From Algisphaera sp039180025 (GTDB lineage: Bacteria > Planctomycetota > Phycisphaerae > Phycisphaerales > Phycisphaeraceae), in the NCBI GenBank assembly GCA_039180025.1, contig JBCDDZ010000013.1, forward strand, positions 9,168-73,167: 64,000 bases of DNA. The letters run 5' to 3'. The notes under the pieces were generated by a model. It searched no databases. It saw only the letters and a program-made list of their open reading frames with translations, and was not told the origin of the DNA. Positions 52,861-62,240 of this stretch are shown here, piece after piece (within the stretch, counting starts at the first letter, position 1; the number at the start of each line of letters is the position of its first letter). The position numbers and the translations under genes are program-made.

Positions 52861-53318
52861 GGTCCTGACGCTCCGGTCGTCGCCGGACGCACGAGTTTTC
52901 GTTCCGCCAAAGCCGGCCACGGTGGGGCTGCTTCCGCGGGACTTTTCAGCCTTCCCGGCGCCAGAGGCGTTCCACCGGTTTGTGGTTTACATACCCGCCG
53001 TCGAGCCGCCGTCGAGCCGCCGTCGAGCCGCCGCCACGCCGTGATGCGTCGATCGCCGTGCCCCGACTGAATGCAGCCCCCGACTTCACATCGCGCGGGT
53101 AAGGAGGCAATTGGGAAAAAGGCTCTAGCAGTTTGACGTAGCGAGCAAAAGCCGGAATCGATTTTGGGAATCCAGCACCTAGGTCGCGAGCGATTCTCTG
53201 CCCATGAGAAAGGGCGGCAGGCAAGCGTAGGCCCCGTCGAATATCCAGGGTAAGCGTGGCGGATGTGGCCCGGTCTCGGATCATGGCCGCATTCCGCTGG
53301 GGCGGCCGGTCGATTGGA
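52861..53318. repeat. Non-coding stretch with an 11-bp tandem repeat
   Basis: No convincing gene. CGCCGTCGAGC is repeated three times head to tail at 52996-53028. From 53131 the wording CTCTAGCAGTTTGACG resembles the junction beside the IS630 element, so older element remnants may be present, but I cannot name one. Confidence 0.4.
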
Positions 53319-54395
53319 TTATCGGTTAGACGTGATGGCGGCGAGTTCTTGTTGAATCAACTTGAGGCTTTCGGCGGCGTCTCGGAGGGTGACGCGGTCG
53401 GCCTGCTCCCCAAGACGTACCTGTTCTAAGAAATAGGCGAGTTCATGGTCGTAGCCCATGCTGCCGGCACCCGGCAGATCGACTTCGGTGGTTTGGCCGT
53501 CCCGGTGGAGGTGGACGGAGTGGTCGCCTCGGGCCAGGTCGAAGTCGGCGGTGGCGTGCTCGAAGTTGACGGTGTAACGCATAGAGAAGCCGAAGCCTTC
53601 GGCCATGGCCCAGCTCCCTTCGGCCGTCACGATCGCGTCGTTGGCGAGCCCGGGGGTGTCGGCCGGGAAACGATAAGAAGCGAAGACGTGGTCGGGCTCA
53701 CCGGTGATTTGGGTGTAGCCCTGCGCAGTGACTTGGATGGTGTCGGGATCGGTCTCAGGGGCAAAAGCGTGGCGGATGAAATCGGCGTCGTGGATGTGCA
53801 GGTCCAAGAGAGCGCCGCCGGAGGCTTGGCCGTCGGAATAGAACGGCCCGCCGGGGAACGACGCGACCCGGCGGAAGGTGGCGGCACGGACCGGGCCGTA
53901 GGCCTGGGCATCGATCGTGTTTTTGAGCCAATCCCAGCCCGGCCAAAACCGCATGCACATCGCACACATGCTCACGGCCCGGTGCTCCCGCCACGCTTCT
54001 TCGGCGGCGTCGGCGAGCTGAACGGCTTGCTCGTAAGTCCGGGCGAGGGGTTTTTCGATCAGGGTATGCTTGCCGGCTCGGAGCGCGGCGAGGCCCATCG
54101 CCAAGTGCCCGGGCGTCGGGACGCAGACGTCGATGATGTCCAGGTCAGCATCCGCGATCAGTTCGTGACCGTCTTGGTATTTGCGGATGTCGGGTGAAGC
54201 GAGGTCAAAGCCGCCTTGGGCCTGGCCTTCGATATTACCGGCGGCGGTGGATTGGCCGGAGAGGCGTTGAGCATCGAGGTCGGCGACGGCGAGGACTTTG
54301 GCGTGGGGGATTTTGGCGTAGGCGTCGAGGTGGGTTTGGCCCATCATTCCCAGGCCGACGACACCGATGTTGAGGCTGCGTGGAGAGTCGATCAT
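53319..54395 (-). CDS. Gfo/Idh/MocA family oxidoreductase
   Basis: 358 residues. N-terminal NAD(P) Rossmann domain (NIGVVGLGMMGQTHLDAY, DVCVPTPGHLAMGLAAL, and EKPLARTYEQA with the conserved Lys) and a C-terminal sugar-binding half (GGALLDLHIHDADFIRHAF with the His/Asp catalytic cluster). Acts on sugars or inositol-like substrates in the cytoplasm. Start ATG at 54395 after an AT-rich TTATTTATTAAT; no Shine-Dalgarno. Downstream of the ROK gene on the same strand by 77 bases, so they may be cotranscribed. Confidence 0.88.
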   Translation of the reverse strand: MIDSPRSLNIGVVGLGMMGQTHLDAYAKIPHAKVLAVADLDAQRLSGQSTAAGNIEGQAQGGFDLASPDIRKYQDGHELIADADLDIIDVCVPTPGHLAMGLAALRAGKHTLIEKPLARTYEQAVQLADAAEEAWREHRAVSMCAMCMRFWPGWDWLKNTIDAQAYGPVRAATFRRVASFPGGPFYSDGQASGGALLDLHIHDADFIRHAFAPETDPDTIQVTAQGYTQITGEPDHVFASYRFPADTPGLANDAIVTAEGSWAMAEGFGFSMRYTVNFEHATADFDLARGDHSVHLHRDGQTTEVDLPGAGSMGYDHELAYFLEQVRLGEQADRVTLRDAAESLKLIQQELAAITSNR

Positions 54396-54472
54396 ATTAA
54401 TAAATAAGTGTCTGGGTCGGGCTCGGTCGGGGTGTCGGCGGACAGGCGGTCGGGGGAGAGATGGATGTGATG

Positions 54473-55768
54473 TTAGGATAGCCCCGGTGCAGTCGGGAGG
54501 GTTTGTGAATAATGGTCGACGGGGCGTAACGTGACTTCTCCCGCCGCGGGCAACCGGCGGTGCGTGAGCATGGTCAACGCCAAAAACCCGGCGGTGACCG
54601 CCGGGGCCAAGTCGTCTGGTTCGTCGCTCATGGACCAGCGTTCGAACCGGACGCGTTCTCGGAGCACGGGGAGGAGCCGGTGCGCCGTCAGGGTGCTGAG
54701 CTTGGCTTCGGCACCGGGCAAAACGCTCGATAACGCCCCCGACCCGGTCCAGATGACACGGTGTGGTCGGAGCAGATTTACGGCGTTGGCCACCGCTTCC
54801 GAAAACAGCGACATGATCCACGCGATCGCTTCGTCGGGCTTACCGGGTGGCGGGGGGGTGCGATCCATGTCGATGGCCAGATCGTCCGGGCCATCTTTTC
54901 GGCCCCAGGCTTCCAGCGCCTCGGCGAACGCGGACGGTACGCCGAGGCGCTGCAGCATCTTGCTGCTGAACATACGTTCGACACACCGGTGCAGCCCGCA
55001 ATAGCAGTCGGGAATCAACTGATTCGGCGCGACGACCTGCATATGACCCAGTTCGTTGCCGCCACGCACACACCCCGCATCGGCGGGCCCGCCGGCCGCC
55101 ATCAAAGACGCCCCGACTGCGCCGTCGCCCAACTCAATCAGAAGCACCGTGTGCCCCGCCGCTTCGGGGTGGGCCAACCGCCAGCGGTCGCCCAGAGCGT
55201 GGATATCGTGCTCCAGCGCGATGGGCAACTCACCCGCCGCGGTCAGCACCGGCCCCAGCGAGAGGCCCGGAGTTCGCGGGGCGGACGAACTGAACAGCAG
55301 CTTCATGTCCCCGTCATCGAGCAGCCCCGTGGACGAAACCCCGACCGCCAGGGACCGCTCAGAAACCAGTTGCTCGAGCAGTTCCGCCCCGACGTGAGCG
55401 ATTTTAGAGGGCTGCTGCACCGCACGGACCACCACCTCGCCGATCTTCTCTCCGCAGAGATTCAGCCGTACCGCTTCGATCTGCTTGGGCCGCAGCGCCA
55501 GACCCACCACATCGCGATCGCGTTCGTTGATTTCGACCCGTACCGCCGGCCGGCCACGGTTCTTGACCCCCGCGCCGCGCTTCGAGACCTGGTTCCCGCC
55601 TTCCTGAACCCAGTCCGCCGCGACCATAGCCTCCACCACGTCCCCGACGGTGTTGGGGCGCAGCCCCGTCCGGCGGTGCAGTTGGGCCCGGCTCAACCCG
55701 CCCTCCGCCATCAACTCACGCAGGATCAGGGTGTAGTTTTCGGGCTTGTGGGCGTAAACAGAATTCAT
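54473..55768 (-). CDS. ROK family transcriptional regulator (NagC/XylR-type)
   Basis: 431 residues. N-terminal winged helix (ILRELMAEGGLSRAQLHRRTGLRPNTVGDVVEAM) and a ROK domain: GNELGHMQVV and CYCGLHRCVE, the zinc-binding Cys cluster. The ATP-binding DxGGT motif is replaced by ELGDGAVGAS, so it is a regulator and not a sugar kinase. Shine-Dalgarno AGAGGTGAT precedes the ATG. Divergent from the NagB-LmbE gene with 142 bases between, like nagC beside nagB; an amino-sugar phosphate is the likely ligand, but this is inferred. Confidence 0.85.
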   Translation of the reverse strand: MNSVYAHKPENYTLILRELMAEGGLSRAQLHRRTGLRPNTVGDVVEAMVAADWVQEGGNQVSKRGAGVKNRGRPAVRVEINERDRDVVGLALRPKQIEAVRLNLCGEKIGEVVVRAVQQPSKIAHVGAELLEQLVSERSLAVGVSSTGLLDDGDMKLLFSSSAPRTPGLSLGPVLTAAGELPIALEHDIHALGDRWRLAHPEAAGHTVLLIELGDGAVGASLMAAGGPADAGCVRGGNELGHMQVVAPNQLIPDCYCGLHRCVERMFSSKMLQRLGVPSAFAEALEAWGRKDGPDDLAIDMDRTPPPPGKPDEAIAWIMSLFSEAVANAVNLLRPHRVIWTGSGALSSVLPGAEAKLSTLTAHRLLPVLRERVRFERWSMSDEPDDLAPAVTAGFLALTMLTHRRLPAAGEVTLRPVDHYSQTLPTAPGLS

Positions 55769-55829
55769 ATCACCTCTTTTATAACAAGACCGCCATTATC
55801 ATAAACCTATTAATTACTGAGGGTGGGTA

Positions 55830-55869
55830 TTGCCAGTTTTTAATTGCTATCTTATTATCGTTGAGATAG
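55830..55869 (+). promoter_or_regulatory. Promoter and candidate operator of the nagB-lmbE operon
   Basis: TTGCCA at 55830-55835, 17-base spacer, TATTAT at 55853-55858. The inverted repeat CTATCT-N11-AGATAG at 55847-55869 straddles the -10 and start point, a good place for repression by the divergent ROK regulator. Confidence 0.6.
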
Positions 55870-55910
55870 TAAAATATCTGCTTATTCCTGGTCTTTTTAC
55901 AGAGTCTGCC

Positions 55911-57980
55911 ATGAATGCTTCCGCGACCGTGTCGCCTCCGACGATCCATCACCAATCGGTCGAAAAAACCCCCGTCTCGGTCTTCGCCAAGCCCGCCGAG
56001 GGCGCGGTGTTTGTCGCCCGGCAGATCGCCGACTTGATCCAAGCAAAGGCTCAGCGCGGAGAAAACGCGGTGCTCGGCCTCGCCACCGGCTCCACCCCGG
56101 TGAGCGTGTACAACGAGTTGATCCGACTCCACCAGGAAGAAGGCCTGTCGTTTGCCAATGTGGTGACGTTTAATCTCGACGAATACTTTCCCGCCCAGCC
56201 CGACGAACTCCAGAGCTACGTCCGCTTCATGCGTGAGCACCTCTTCGATCACGTCGATCTGCCCGCCGACCAGGCCCACGTGCCCGACGGCACGCTGAGC
56301 GTCGAGGAAGTCCCGGCCTACTGCGCCGCGTACGAAAAACAGATCGCCGACGCCGGCGGACTCGACCTGCAGATCCTCGGCATCGGACGTACCGGGCACA
56401 TCGGGTTCAACGAGCCGGGCTCGGGCCGCGACTCGCGTACCCGCCTGATCTGGCTCGATCGGCTGACCCGGCTCGACGCCGCTTCGGACTTCTTCGGCAT
56501 CGAATACGTCCCGACCCGCGCCATCACGATGGGCGTGGGCACCATCCTTGATGCCCGCAAGATCATCCTGATGGCTTGGGGGGAAGGCAAAGCCCCCGTG
56601 GTCGCCCGCGCGGTCGAAGGCGAAATCACCAGTGTCGTCGCCGCCTCGTTTCTTCAAGAACACCCCAACGCGCAGTTCGTCATCGACCAGGCCGCCGCGG
56701 ACCACCTCACCCGTGCCGCCCGGCCGTGGATCCTCGGAGACGTCCACTGGGACCGATCGCTGATCCGCAAGGCGGTGATCTGGCTTGCTTCCCAAGTAAA
56801 AAAACCGATCCTCAAGCTCACCGACGAAGACTACAACGAGAACCACCTCCAAGCCCTGATCGCGGAACACGGCCCGGCCTATCAGATCAACCTCGACGTC
56901 TTCCGCACCCTGCAAAACACCATTACCGGCTGGCCCGGCGGCAAGCCCGCGCCCGGCAGCGAAGAGGCTATCCGACTCCGCATGCGTGAGCCGGCTCGGC
57001 CTTACTCGCCGGTCGTCCGCCGCGGCGCCAAGCATCAAGACGGCTCCGCCGAGGCTGTCTCGCTATCGTCGACCGGCTCTTCCGGCCCGGACCGCCACTC
57101 CGTTTTCCCGAAAAAAGTAGTCATCTTCTCTCCCCACCCCGACGACGATGTCATCTCGATGGGCGGCACGATGATCCGCCTCGCCGATCAGGGCCACGAA
57201 GTCCACGTGGCGTATCAGGTTTCCGGCAACATCGCGGTGTTCGACGACGACGCGATCCGCTTTGCGGACTTTGCCGCCGAGTTCAACCGCATGTTCGGCA
57301 TCGACGACGAAAAAACCCGTCAAATTGAAGAGCACCTTGAAGAGTTCCTACGGCATAAACAGCCGGGCCAGGTCGATTCCGACCACGTTCAACTCATTAA
57401 GGGGGTTATCCGCCGCGGCGAAGCCCGCGCCGCGGGGCGCTATTGTGGCCTACTCGATGAGCAAATGCACTTCCTCGACATGCCGTTCTACGAAACCGGC
57501 ACGGTACGCAAGAAACCGCTCGGCGAAGACGACGTCAAGATTATTGTCGACCTGCTTAGGCGTGTGAAACCCCATCAGGTCTACGCCGCCGGCGACCTCT
57601 CCGACCCCCACGGCACACACCGCACCTGCCTTACCGCCATCTTCGAGGCCTGCCGCCGGCTCCAGCGTGACGAGCCCTGGTTCGACGGCACCCAGGTCTG
57701 GCTGTACCGCGGGGCGTGGCAGGAGTGGGCCCCCGAGCAGATCGAAATGGCCGTGCCCATCTCCCCCGAAGAGCTTCAGCGTAAACGCGCCGCGATCTTT
57801 AAGCATGAGTCGCAGAAAGACCGAGCGCTCTTCCCGGGGATCGACGTCCGAGAGTTTTGGCAGCGGGCCGAGGACCGCAACCGCGCCACGGCCAAACTCT
57901 ATGATCAACTCGGCCTCGCCGAGTACGAAGCCATCGAAGGCTTTGTCGGCTGGGACCCCACGCTCCCTGAAGAGGACTGA
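55911..57980 (+). CDS. nagB: Glucosamine-6-phosphate deaminase fused to a PIG-L/LmbE-type deacetylase
   Basis: 689 residues. The N-terminal half is NagB: VLGLATGSTPVSVYNEL, VVTFNLDEYFP with the catalytic Asp pair, and GIGRTGHIGFNEPGSG. It deaminates glucosamine-6-P to fructose-6-P and ammonia. After a linker at about 385-415 the C-terminal half is a PIG-L/LmbE zinc deacetylase domain: VIFSPHPDDDVISMGG (metal HPDD motif) and DPHGTHRTC (metal His). Such fusions occur in Bacteroidota and planctomycetes and suggest consecutive steps on N-acetylated sugars. The same frame could begin at 55830, but the ATG at 55911 fits the promoter. Confidence 0.9.
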   Translation: MNASATVSPPTIHHQSVEKTPVSVFAKPAEGAVFVARQIADLIQAKAQRGENAVLGLATGSTPVSVYNELIRLHQEEGLSFANVVTFNLDEYFPAQPDELQSYVRFMREHLFDHVDLPADQAHVPDGTLSVEEVPAYCAAYEKQIADAGGLDLQILGIGRTGHIGFNEPGSGRDSRTRLIWLDRLTRLDAASDFFGIEYVPTRAITMGVGTILDARKIILMAWGEGKAPVVARAVEGEITSVVAASFLQEHPNAQFVIDQAAADHLTRAARPWILGDVHWDRSLIRKAVIWLASQVKKPILKLTDEDYNENHLQALIAEHGPAYQINLDVFRTLQNTITGWPGGKPAPGSEEAIRLRMREPARPYSPVVRRGAKHQDGSAEAVSLSSTGSSGPDRHSVFPKKVVIFSPHPDDDVISMGGTMIRLADQGHEVHVAYQVSGNIAVFDDDAIRFADFAAEFNRMFGIDDEKTRQIEEHLEEFLRHKQPGQVDSDHVQLIKGVIRRGEARAAGRYCGLLDEQMHFLDMPFYETGTVRKKPLGEDDVKIIVDLLRRVKPHQVYAAGDLSDPHGTHRTCLTAIFEACRRLQRDEPWFDGTQVWLYRGAWQEWAPEQIEMAVPISPEELQRKRAAIFKHESQKDRALFPGIDVREFWQRAEDRNRATAKLYDQLGLAEYEAIEGFVGWDPTLPEED

Positions 57981-57997
57981 CGTTTCTGTCATCCCCG

Positions 57998-59341
57998 ATG
58001 GCCGCACTCCCTCCTGTCCGTATGCTTCGTCTTCTCGTTCTGGTTGGGGCCGTGGTCGCTAGCCCGTTCTTGCTCACGACGTGCGCATCGAGTCTTTCCC
58101 GGGATGAGCGAACGTCCGCGGAGCGTTTCCCGTCATCGGTTCGTGTGAGCCGCATGGATTCCACGTTTCTGGATGCGTCTGCGTTTGAAGATGCGCGCCG
58201 CCGTTACGCCATCGGCGACCCGGACCTGGCGGCCGCGGTGGCCCGTTGGCGCCGATCGGCCGACGAGATGCTCGCCGCGCCGCTCGTCTCGGTGACGGAA
58301 AAAACCCGGCCCGCTCCGAGCGGTAATCCGCACGATTACGTGTCCTTGTCGATCTACTGGTGGCCCAACCCGCTGACCGGCAAGCCTTACTACCACCGCG
58401 ACGGGCACCGGAACCCCGAAGCGGATGAATACGATGCCCCGCGTTTGTCCGCCATGGCGCGTCGGGTCCACCGGTTGGCTCTGGTCGGCGGGCTGACCGG
58501 TGAGCGGCACTACACCGACCGCGCGGCGGAGCAGCTGCGCGTCTGGTTCATCGACCCCGCCACCCGCATGAACCCGAACCTCCGTCACAGCCAATTGATC
58601 CCCGGGATCAATCGCGGCAGCCGCCAAGGGGTCATCGAGGGCGTGCCTCTGGTTCGGCGGGTGCTCGACGCCGCGTGGCTTGTGGATCAGGCGGGGGCAT
58701 GGACGCCCGAAGACCGGTCCACTTTCGATGGCTGGGTCCGGAGCTATATGCATTGGCTTCTCCTTAGCGCTCGAGGGGCCGCCGAACGCAAGCGTGTTAA
58801 CAATCACGGCACGTATTACGACCTCCAGGTCGCCGCGTTGGCGCACTACTTAGGCGATGTCGATACGGTCGCCGAGACGCTGACGCGTGCCCGCGGCCGA
58901 TTGACCCGGCAGATCAAAGCGGATGGTAAACAGCCCGAGGAACTGAGACGCACCAAGTCCTTCGATTACAGCGTCTACAACCTTTACGCCTGGTTCGATC
59001 TCGCCCGGCTGGCCGACCGCCACGGCGTGAATTTATGGGATAGTTCAGGCCGAGATCCCCACACGGCGGCCGAATCAGGTCTCGGCCGGTTGCGTCGCGC
59101 GTTGGATTACCTCGTGGATCACACATCTGAGCCCAAGGATTGGCCGCACGCGCAGCTCAACTCGGTCCGGCCTGAGCAGCTCCGCAATCTGCTCTGGTTT
59201 GCCGCGGCGGCGTATGACGAGCCGGGCTATCGGAGCCGTGCGGAGAATTATCCCCACCCGTATCCCCGGGTCCACCGGGAGTTGATGGCCCTACGCGGGG
59301 TCGCCATGCCGATTCAAGCCGGCACCACGTCCCGCGAGTAA
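57998..59341 (+). CDS. Lipoprotein alginate lyase-family protein
   Basis: 447 residues. Lipobox LLTTC at about residues 25-29 after a hydrophobic helix, so lipid-anchored. The body matches the alginate_lyase family (PF05426; PL5/PL38-like alpha toroid): SIYWWPNP and the core NNHGTYYDLQVAALA with catalytic Asn/His/Tyr, then DYSVYNLYAWFDLARLA. Cleaves uronate polymers such as alginate or related glycans by elimination. It follows nagB-lmbE by 17 bases, so probably in its operon, which links amino-sugar and uronate use. Confidence 0.85.
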   Translation: MAALPPVRMLRLLVLVGAVVASPFLLTTCASSLSRDERTSAERFPSSVRVSRMDSTFLDASAFEDARRRYAIGDPDLAAAVARWRRSADEMLAAPLVSVTEKTRPAPSGNPHDYVSLSIYWWPNPLTGKPYYHRDGHRNPEADEYDAPRLSAMARRVHRLALVGGLTGERHYTDRAAEQLRVWFIDPATRMNPNLRHSQLIPGINRGSRQGVIEGVPLVRRVLDAAWLVDQAGAWTPEDRSTFDGWVRSYMHWLLLSARGAAERKRVNNHGTYYDLQVAALAHYLGDVDTVAETLTRARGRLTRQIKADGKQPEELRRTKSFDYSVYNLYAWFDLARLADRHGVNLWDSSGRDPHTAAESGLGRLRRALDYLVDHTSEPKDWPHAQLNSVRPEQLRNLLWFAAAAYDEPGYRSRAENYPHPYPRVHRELMALRGVAMPIQAGTTSRE

Positions 59342-59390
59342 GTGCAGGCGTACGCAGGTGTCGACCGGTGGTGATCTTGCCGCGGACCCC

Positions 59391-61928
59391 TTACTCACGC
59401 GGCTTCACTGACGAGCCTCGGATCTCGATCGGACGCCAGATACCAATCTGGCCTTTGTTCTGGGTTTTTTCGACGCGGATGGTGATCCGGTGTTTGCTTC
59501 CGGGCTTGAGGTGTTTAGAAACATGGAGTGCCCAGGATTTGTTCCACATCTCATCGAACGGGCCGGTCTGATCTCCGACGAACGTTCCGTCGATCCAGAC
59601 TTTGGCGTGGCCATCGACGGCATTGAAAAGCAGCCAGAGGTCATCGGCCTTGGCCGCGGCGCCGGGTAAGCGGAACTCGGTGGTGTACCAACCGGCGCTG
59701 CGGCTTTCGATCCCCTGTTCGATCCAGTGTTTGGTGACTAAGAGTTCCCGCCATTGACCGTTGGGTTTGGCCGAGGGCAGGCCGCGCTGCTCACCGTCAC
59801 CGGCCGGGTCGAGGATGAAGTCCCAGGTGTCGGGCAGCGCGAGCACCTGCCGTGCGCTGAGTGCGGCGGTCGGCGGGAGGTATCGGTGACTCAGGTCTTG
59901 CCATTTGCTTGAGGGCCGCTCATCGATCGGGGTTTCGAACCATTTTTCGTAATCGATGGGGATCAGCAGGTATCGCATCAAATCGTCTCTGCCGTAGCGG
60001 GGCACTTCGGTCAGGTCGCGGACGTCGTAGACGTCGGTGTTTGCATGCTTGATGACGTGTTCGTGAAAAGCGACACGGAGTTCATCGAGCTGAGCGAGTT
60101 GTTCGGGGGTCGCTTTGTTTTCATCGTTGAGTTTGCCGATCTGGATCGCGGCCACCATCAACTCCACGAACCGGAACTGGTCCGAGAGCACACGCACCCG
60201 CTGAGACCGCAGGTCGTCGCCGCTGGCTTGAGAAGCCGCTTGATCCAACAACGACCGGGCTTCGGCCAGCAGCGGTTCGTAGTAGGCGATCACACGGTCT
60301 TCGTACTTTTTGACCGTGTCGTCGGACAGGTCTTTTTCCAGTTCGATCTCTTCGTTGGCCTGATTGATTTGGGCCGCCAGGAGCTGGTGGTATTGCCGGA
60401 CGGTACTGGCGGCTTCGCCGTAGAGATCGCGGTAGTACCTCTCGAGCAGCGCTTCGGGGTCTTGTTTGATGTCGAAGGTGAGTTGTCCCCAGAGGTAGCT
60501 GTCGGGCTGGCGAGCGTGGAGCGAACCCAGCACCAGTTGGCGGTAGCCCCAGTAACCCAGTTTCTTGAGGTCTTGGATATGGTTGATCAGCCACTCGGGG
60601 TTGCTAAGCGGCAGGCCGAGGAAGCCGTGGCTCGCGGGCCAGCTATAGAAAGTCACGCGGTCTCCCGCTAATTCGGACCACTCCGCGAGTTGGGCTCGGG
60701 CCTGTTCGCGGTCGGCTTCGGAATAGTAATACGTCCCGTTCTTGACGACGAAGAGCAAGAGGTTCTCGGGGATCTCGCGGTTCTTGGGTTTCACCGGCGG
60801 ATCGATGTAGGCGGCGTAGATAAACGTGCCGACGTATTTATCCGGGAACTCGTCTTTGACCCGGCGGGCGACCTCGCTGGCGAAGTCGAGGTAGCGGTCG
60901 GTTTTAGAGTCGATCCCCGGGGCGTCCTGCGCGACGCACGGGGTGCATTGGCAGTAACGGTCGCCATCGGACAGGCTGATCCCCGCGATATCCTGCTCGG
61001 GGTTTTCTTTGAAGTACTGGCGGACGTAATTCACCGTGATGTCGCGGACCTCTGCGTTAGAGGTGCACAGGTGGAAGCGGTACCAGACCCGGAAGTCGCG
61101 TTTGGTGCGGGGGATCAGCCGCCGACCGTTGTAGAGCGCCACCCACTCGGGCTTGCCGACGTAGCGGTCGTTTTCGACGTAGGGGCTCATGATTTCGTCG
61201 GTCTCGTGGGCGGGGAAACCACGGGTCCCCGACCCCGCACCGTTGAGCCGTGCCCAGCGGAGCACCTCACGCCGGCGTTCCAGGAACCGTTTCCGGTTCG
61301 GGTCGCCGCGGACGATGTAGTTCAAGCTGACTTGGCGGTTGAGGAAAGACGGCTTGACGTTTTCGGTGGGCAGGTCGACGACCAGTTTGTCGTGTTCGGG
61401 CACATGGAGCCAGCGTTCGCCGGGTAGATACTGGACGACGCCGAGGTGGTCGTGGAGGAACCGGCCGACGCCGGCGATCGAGCCGGTGCTGATATAGAGC
61501 TTGTCGCGGAAGGGGTCGCCATCGTCATCGCGGCCGGCGATAATCAGGTTGCGGCCGTCCGTCAGGGTGGCGTAGCCGTCGTGCCCGATCGATTCGGGGT
61601 CGAGGCCGAGGCGGCGGGTGTAATCGTTTTGGCCCACCACGATCACACGGCTGGCGGGGCGCAGGGTGGAGAAGTCTTCGAGACGCTCGATCGGGAGCGT
61701 CGCGCCGGTGGAAGCCTTGAAACGGTCTTGCAGGGTTTTTGCGGCCCATTCCACGCTGGGCACGGCTTGGGCGTCGATCACGATCTTATACGTGGTCGTT
61801 CCACCCCGGGCGAGCGTCACCGGTTTGGCCGAAACAGAGGCGGCGGCCAAAAAAAAGCTGAGAGAAAAAACCGTCACCAAACTATAAAGAATCGTTTTCC
61901 GACTAATGGAACGGATAGGCGAGATCAT
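59391..61928 (-). CDS. DUF4838 secreted protein, likely glycan hydrolase-associated
   Basis: 845 residues. Signal peptide (about 10-35, SLVTVFSLSFFLAAASVSA). N-terminal alpha/beta region resembling the GH20/GH67 companion domain (IVIDAQAVPSVEWAAKTLQDRF), the DUF4838 core (GISLSDGDRYCQCTPC, YYSEADREQARAQLAEWSELAGDRVTFYSWP), a helical stretch, and a C-terminal jelly roll like a GH2 sugar-binding domain (DDLWLLFNAVDGHAKVWIDG). DUF4838 proteins are common in planctomycete glycan loci; activity is not established. Shine-Dalgarno GAAAGAG before the ATG. Confidence 0.82.
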   Translation of the reverse strand: MISPIRSISRKTILYSLVTVFSLSFFLAAASVSAKPVTLARGGTTTYKIVIDAQAVPSVEWAAKTLQDRFKASTGATLPIERLEDFSTLRPASRVIVVGQNDYTRRLGLDPESIGHDGYATLTDGRNLIIAGRDDDGDPFRDKLYISTGSIAGVGRFLHDHLGVVQYLPGERWLHVPEHDKLVVDLPTENVKPSFLNRQVSLNYIVRGDPNRKRFLERRREVLRWARLNGAGSGTRGFPAHETDEIMSPYVENDRYVGKPEWVALYNGRRLIPRTKRDFRVWYRFHLCTSNAEVRDITVNYVRQYFKENPEQDIAGISLSDGDRYCQCTPCVAQDAPGIDSKTDRYLDFASEVARRVKDEFPDKYVGTFIYAAYIDPPVKPKNREIPENLLLFVVKNGTYYYSEADREQARAQLAEWSELAGDRVTFYSWPASHGFLGLPLSNPEWLINHIQDLKKLGYWGYRQLVLGSLHARQPDSYLWGQLTFDIKQDPEALLERYYRDLYGEAASTVRQYHQLLAAQINQANEEIELEKDLSDDTVKKYEDRVIAYYEPLLAEARSLLDQAASQASGDDLRSQRVRVLSDQFRFVELMVAAIQIGKLNDENKATPEQLAQLDELRVAFHEHVIKHANTDVYDVRDLTEVPRYGRDDLMRYLLIPIDYEKWFETPIDERPSSKWQDLSHRYLPPTAALSARQVLALPDTWDFILDPAGDGEQRGLPSAKPNGQWRELLVTKHWIEQGIESRSAGWYTTEFRLPGAAAKADDLWLLFNAVDGHAKVWIDGTFVGDQTGPFDEMWNKSWALHVSKHLKPGSKHRITIRVEKTQNKGQIGIWRPIEIRGSSVKPRE

Positions 61929-62181
61929 AAAATTGCTCTTTCAATATTCTGGACCATGGGAACCCGGCAGATGAAGACATCCCCACGGTTATTCGGCTAT
62001 TGGTTTTACGTACACGACGCTGGGAAGGCCCGCCAAAATGATTGGAGACACACAAAAAATATCGTGAAATCAACTCGGCCCAGCGGCAGGATGGCGGCGA
62101 TAGCCGCCCGGCGTCTTACGACCCGGTGGGAGCTTTGCATTAAAGCGGAAGCAGCCCCGTTCTCGGACAGGCGAATGATTA
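61929..62181 (-). promoter_or_regulatory. Structured leader upstream of the DUF4838 gene
   Basis: After the terminator of the preceding gene come about 250 untranslated bases. The minus strand at 62150-62076 contains GCAAAGC, then GGGTC-GTAA-GAC, GCCGGG, and a perfect hairpin GGCGGC-TATC-GCCGCC (62108-62093). The order GCAAAGC, GGGTC hairpin, GCCGGG recalls c-di-GMP-I (GEMM) riboswitches, but several conserved parts are not visible. A T6 run follows about 40 bases further on. Confidence 0.3.
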
Positions 62182-62219
62182 ACTAAGAAAAGGTACGGCG
62201 AGAATTAACCCGCCGCACC
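62182..62219 (-). terminator. Rho-independent terminator after the third PEP-CTERM gene
   Basis: Minus strand: GGTGCGGCG, 10-base loop, CGCCGTACC, then TTTTCTTA. Nine pairs including one G-U. Lies 21 bases after the gene's stop codon and separates it from the DUF4838 gene. Confidence 0.85.
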
Positions 62220-62240
62220 GGGATCGTTACAGATTCTAAC

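Noticed and set aside
52996..53028. Three tandem 11-bp units as a possible CRISPR or iteron array
   Set aside because: Units are short, adjacent without spacers, and only three copies; no cas or replication gene nearby.
52946..53284. A 112-codon minus-strand frame near the 11-bp tandem repeat
   Set aside because: It runs through the tandem repeat and has a low-complexity Arg/Gly-rich end with no Shine-Dalgarno. I could not tie it to any family.
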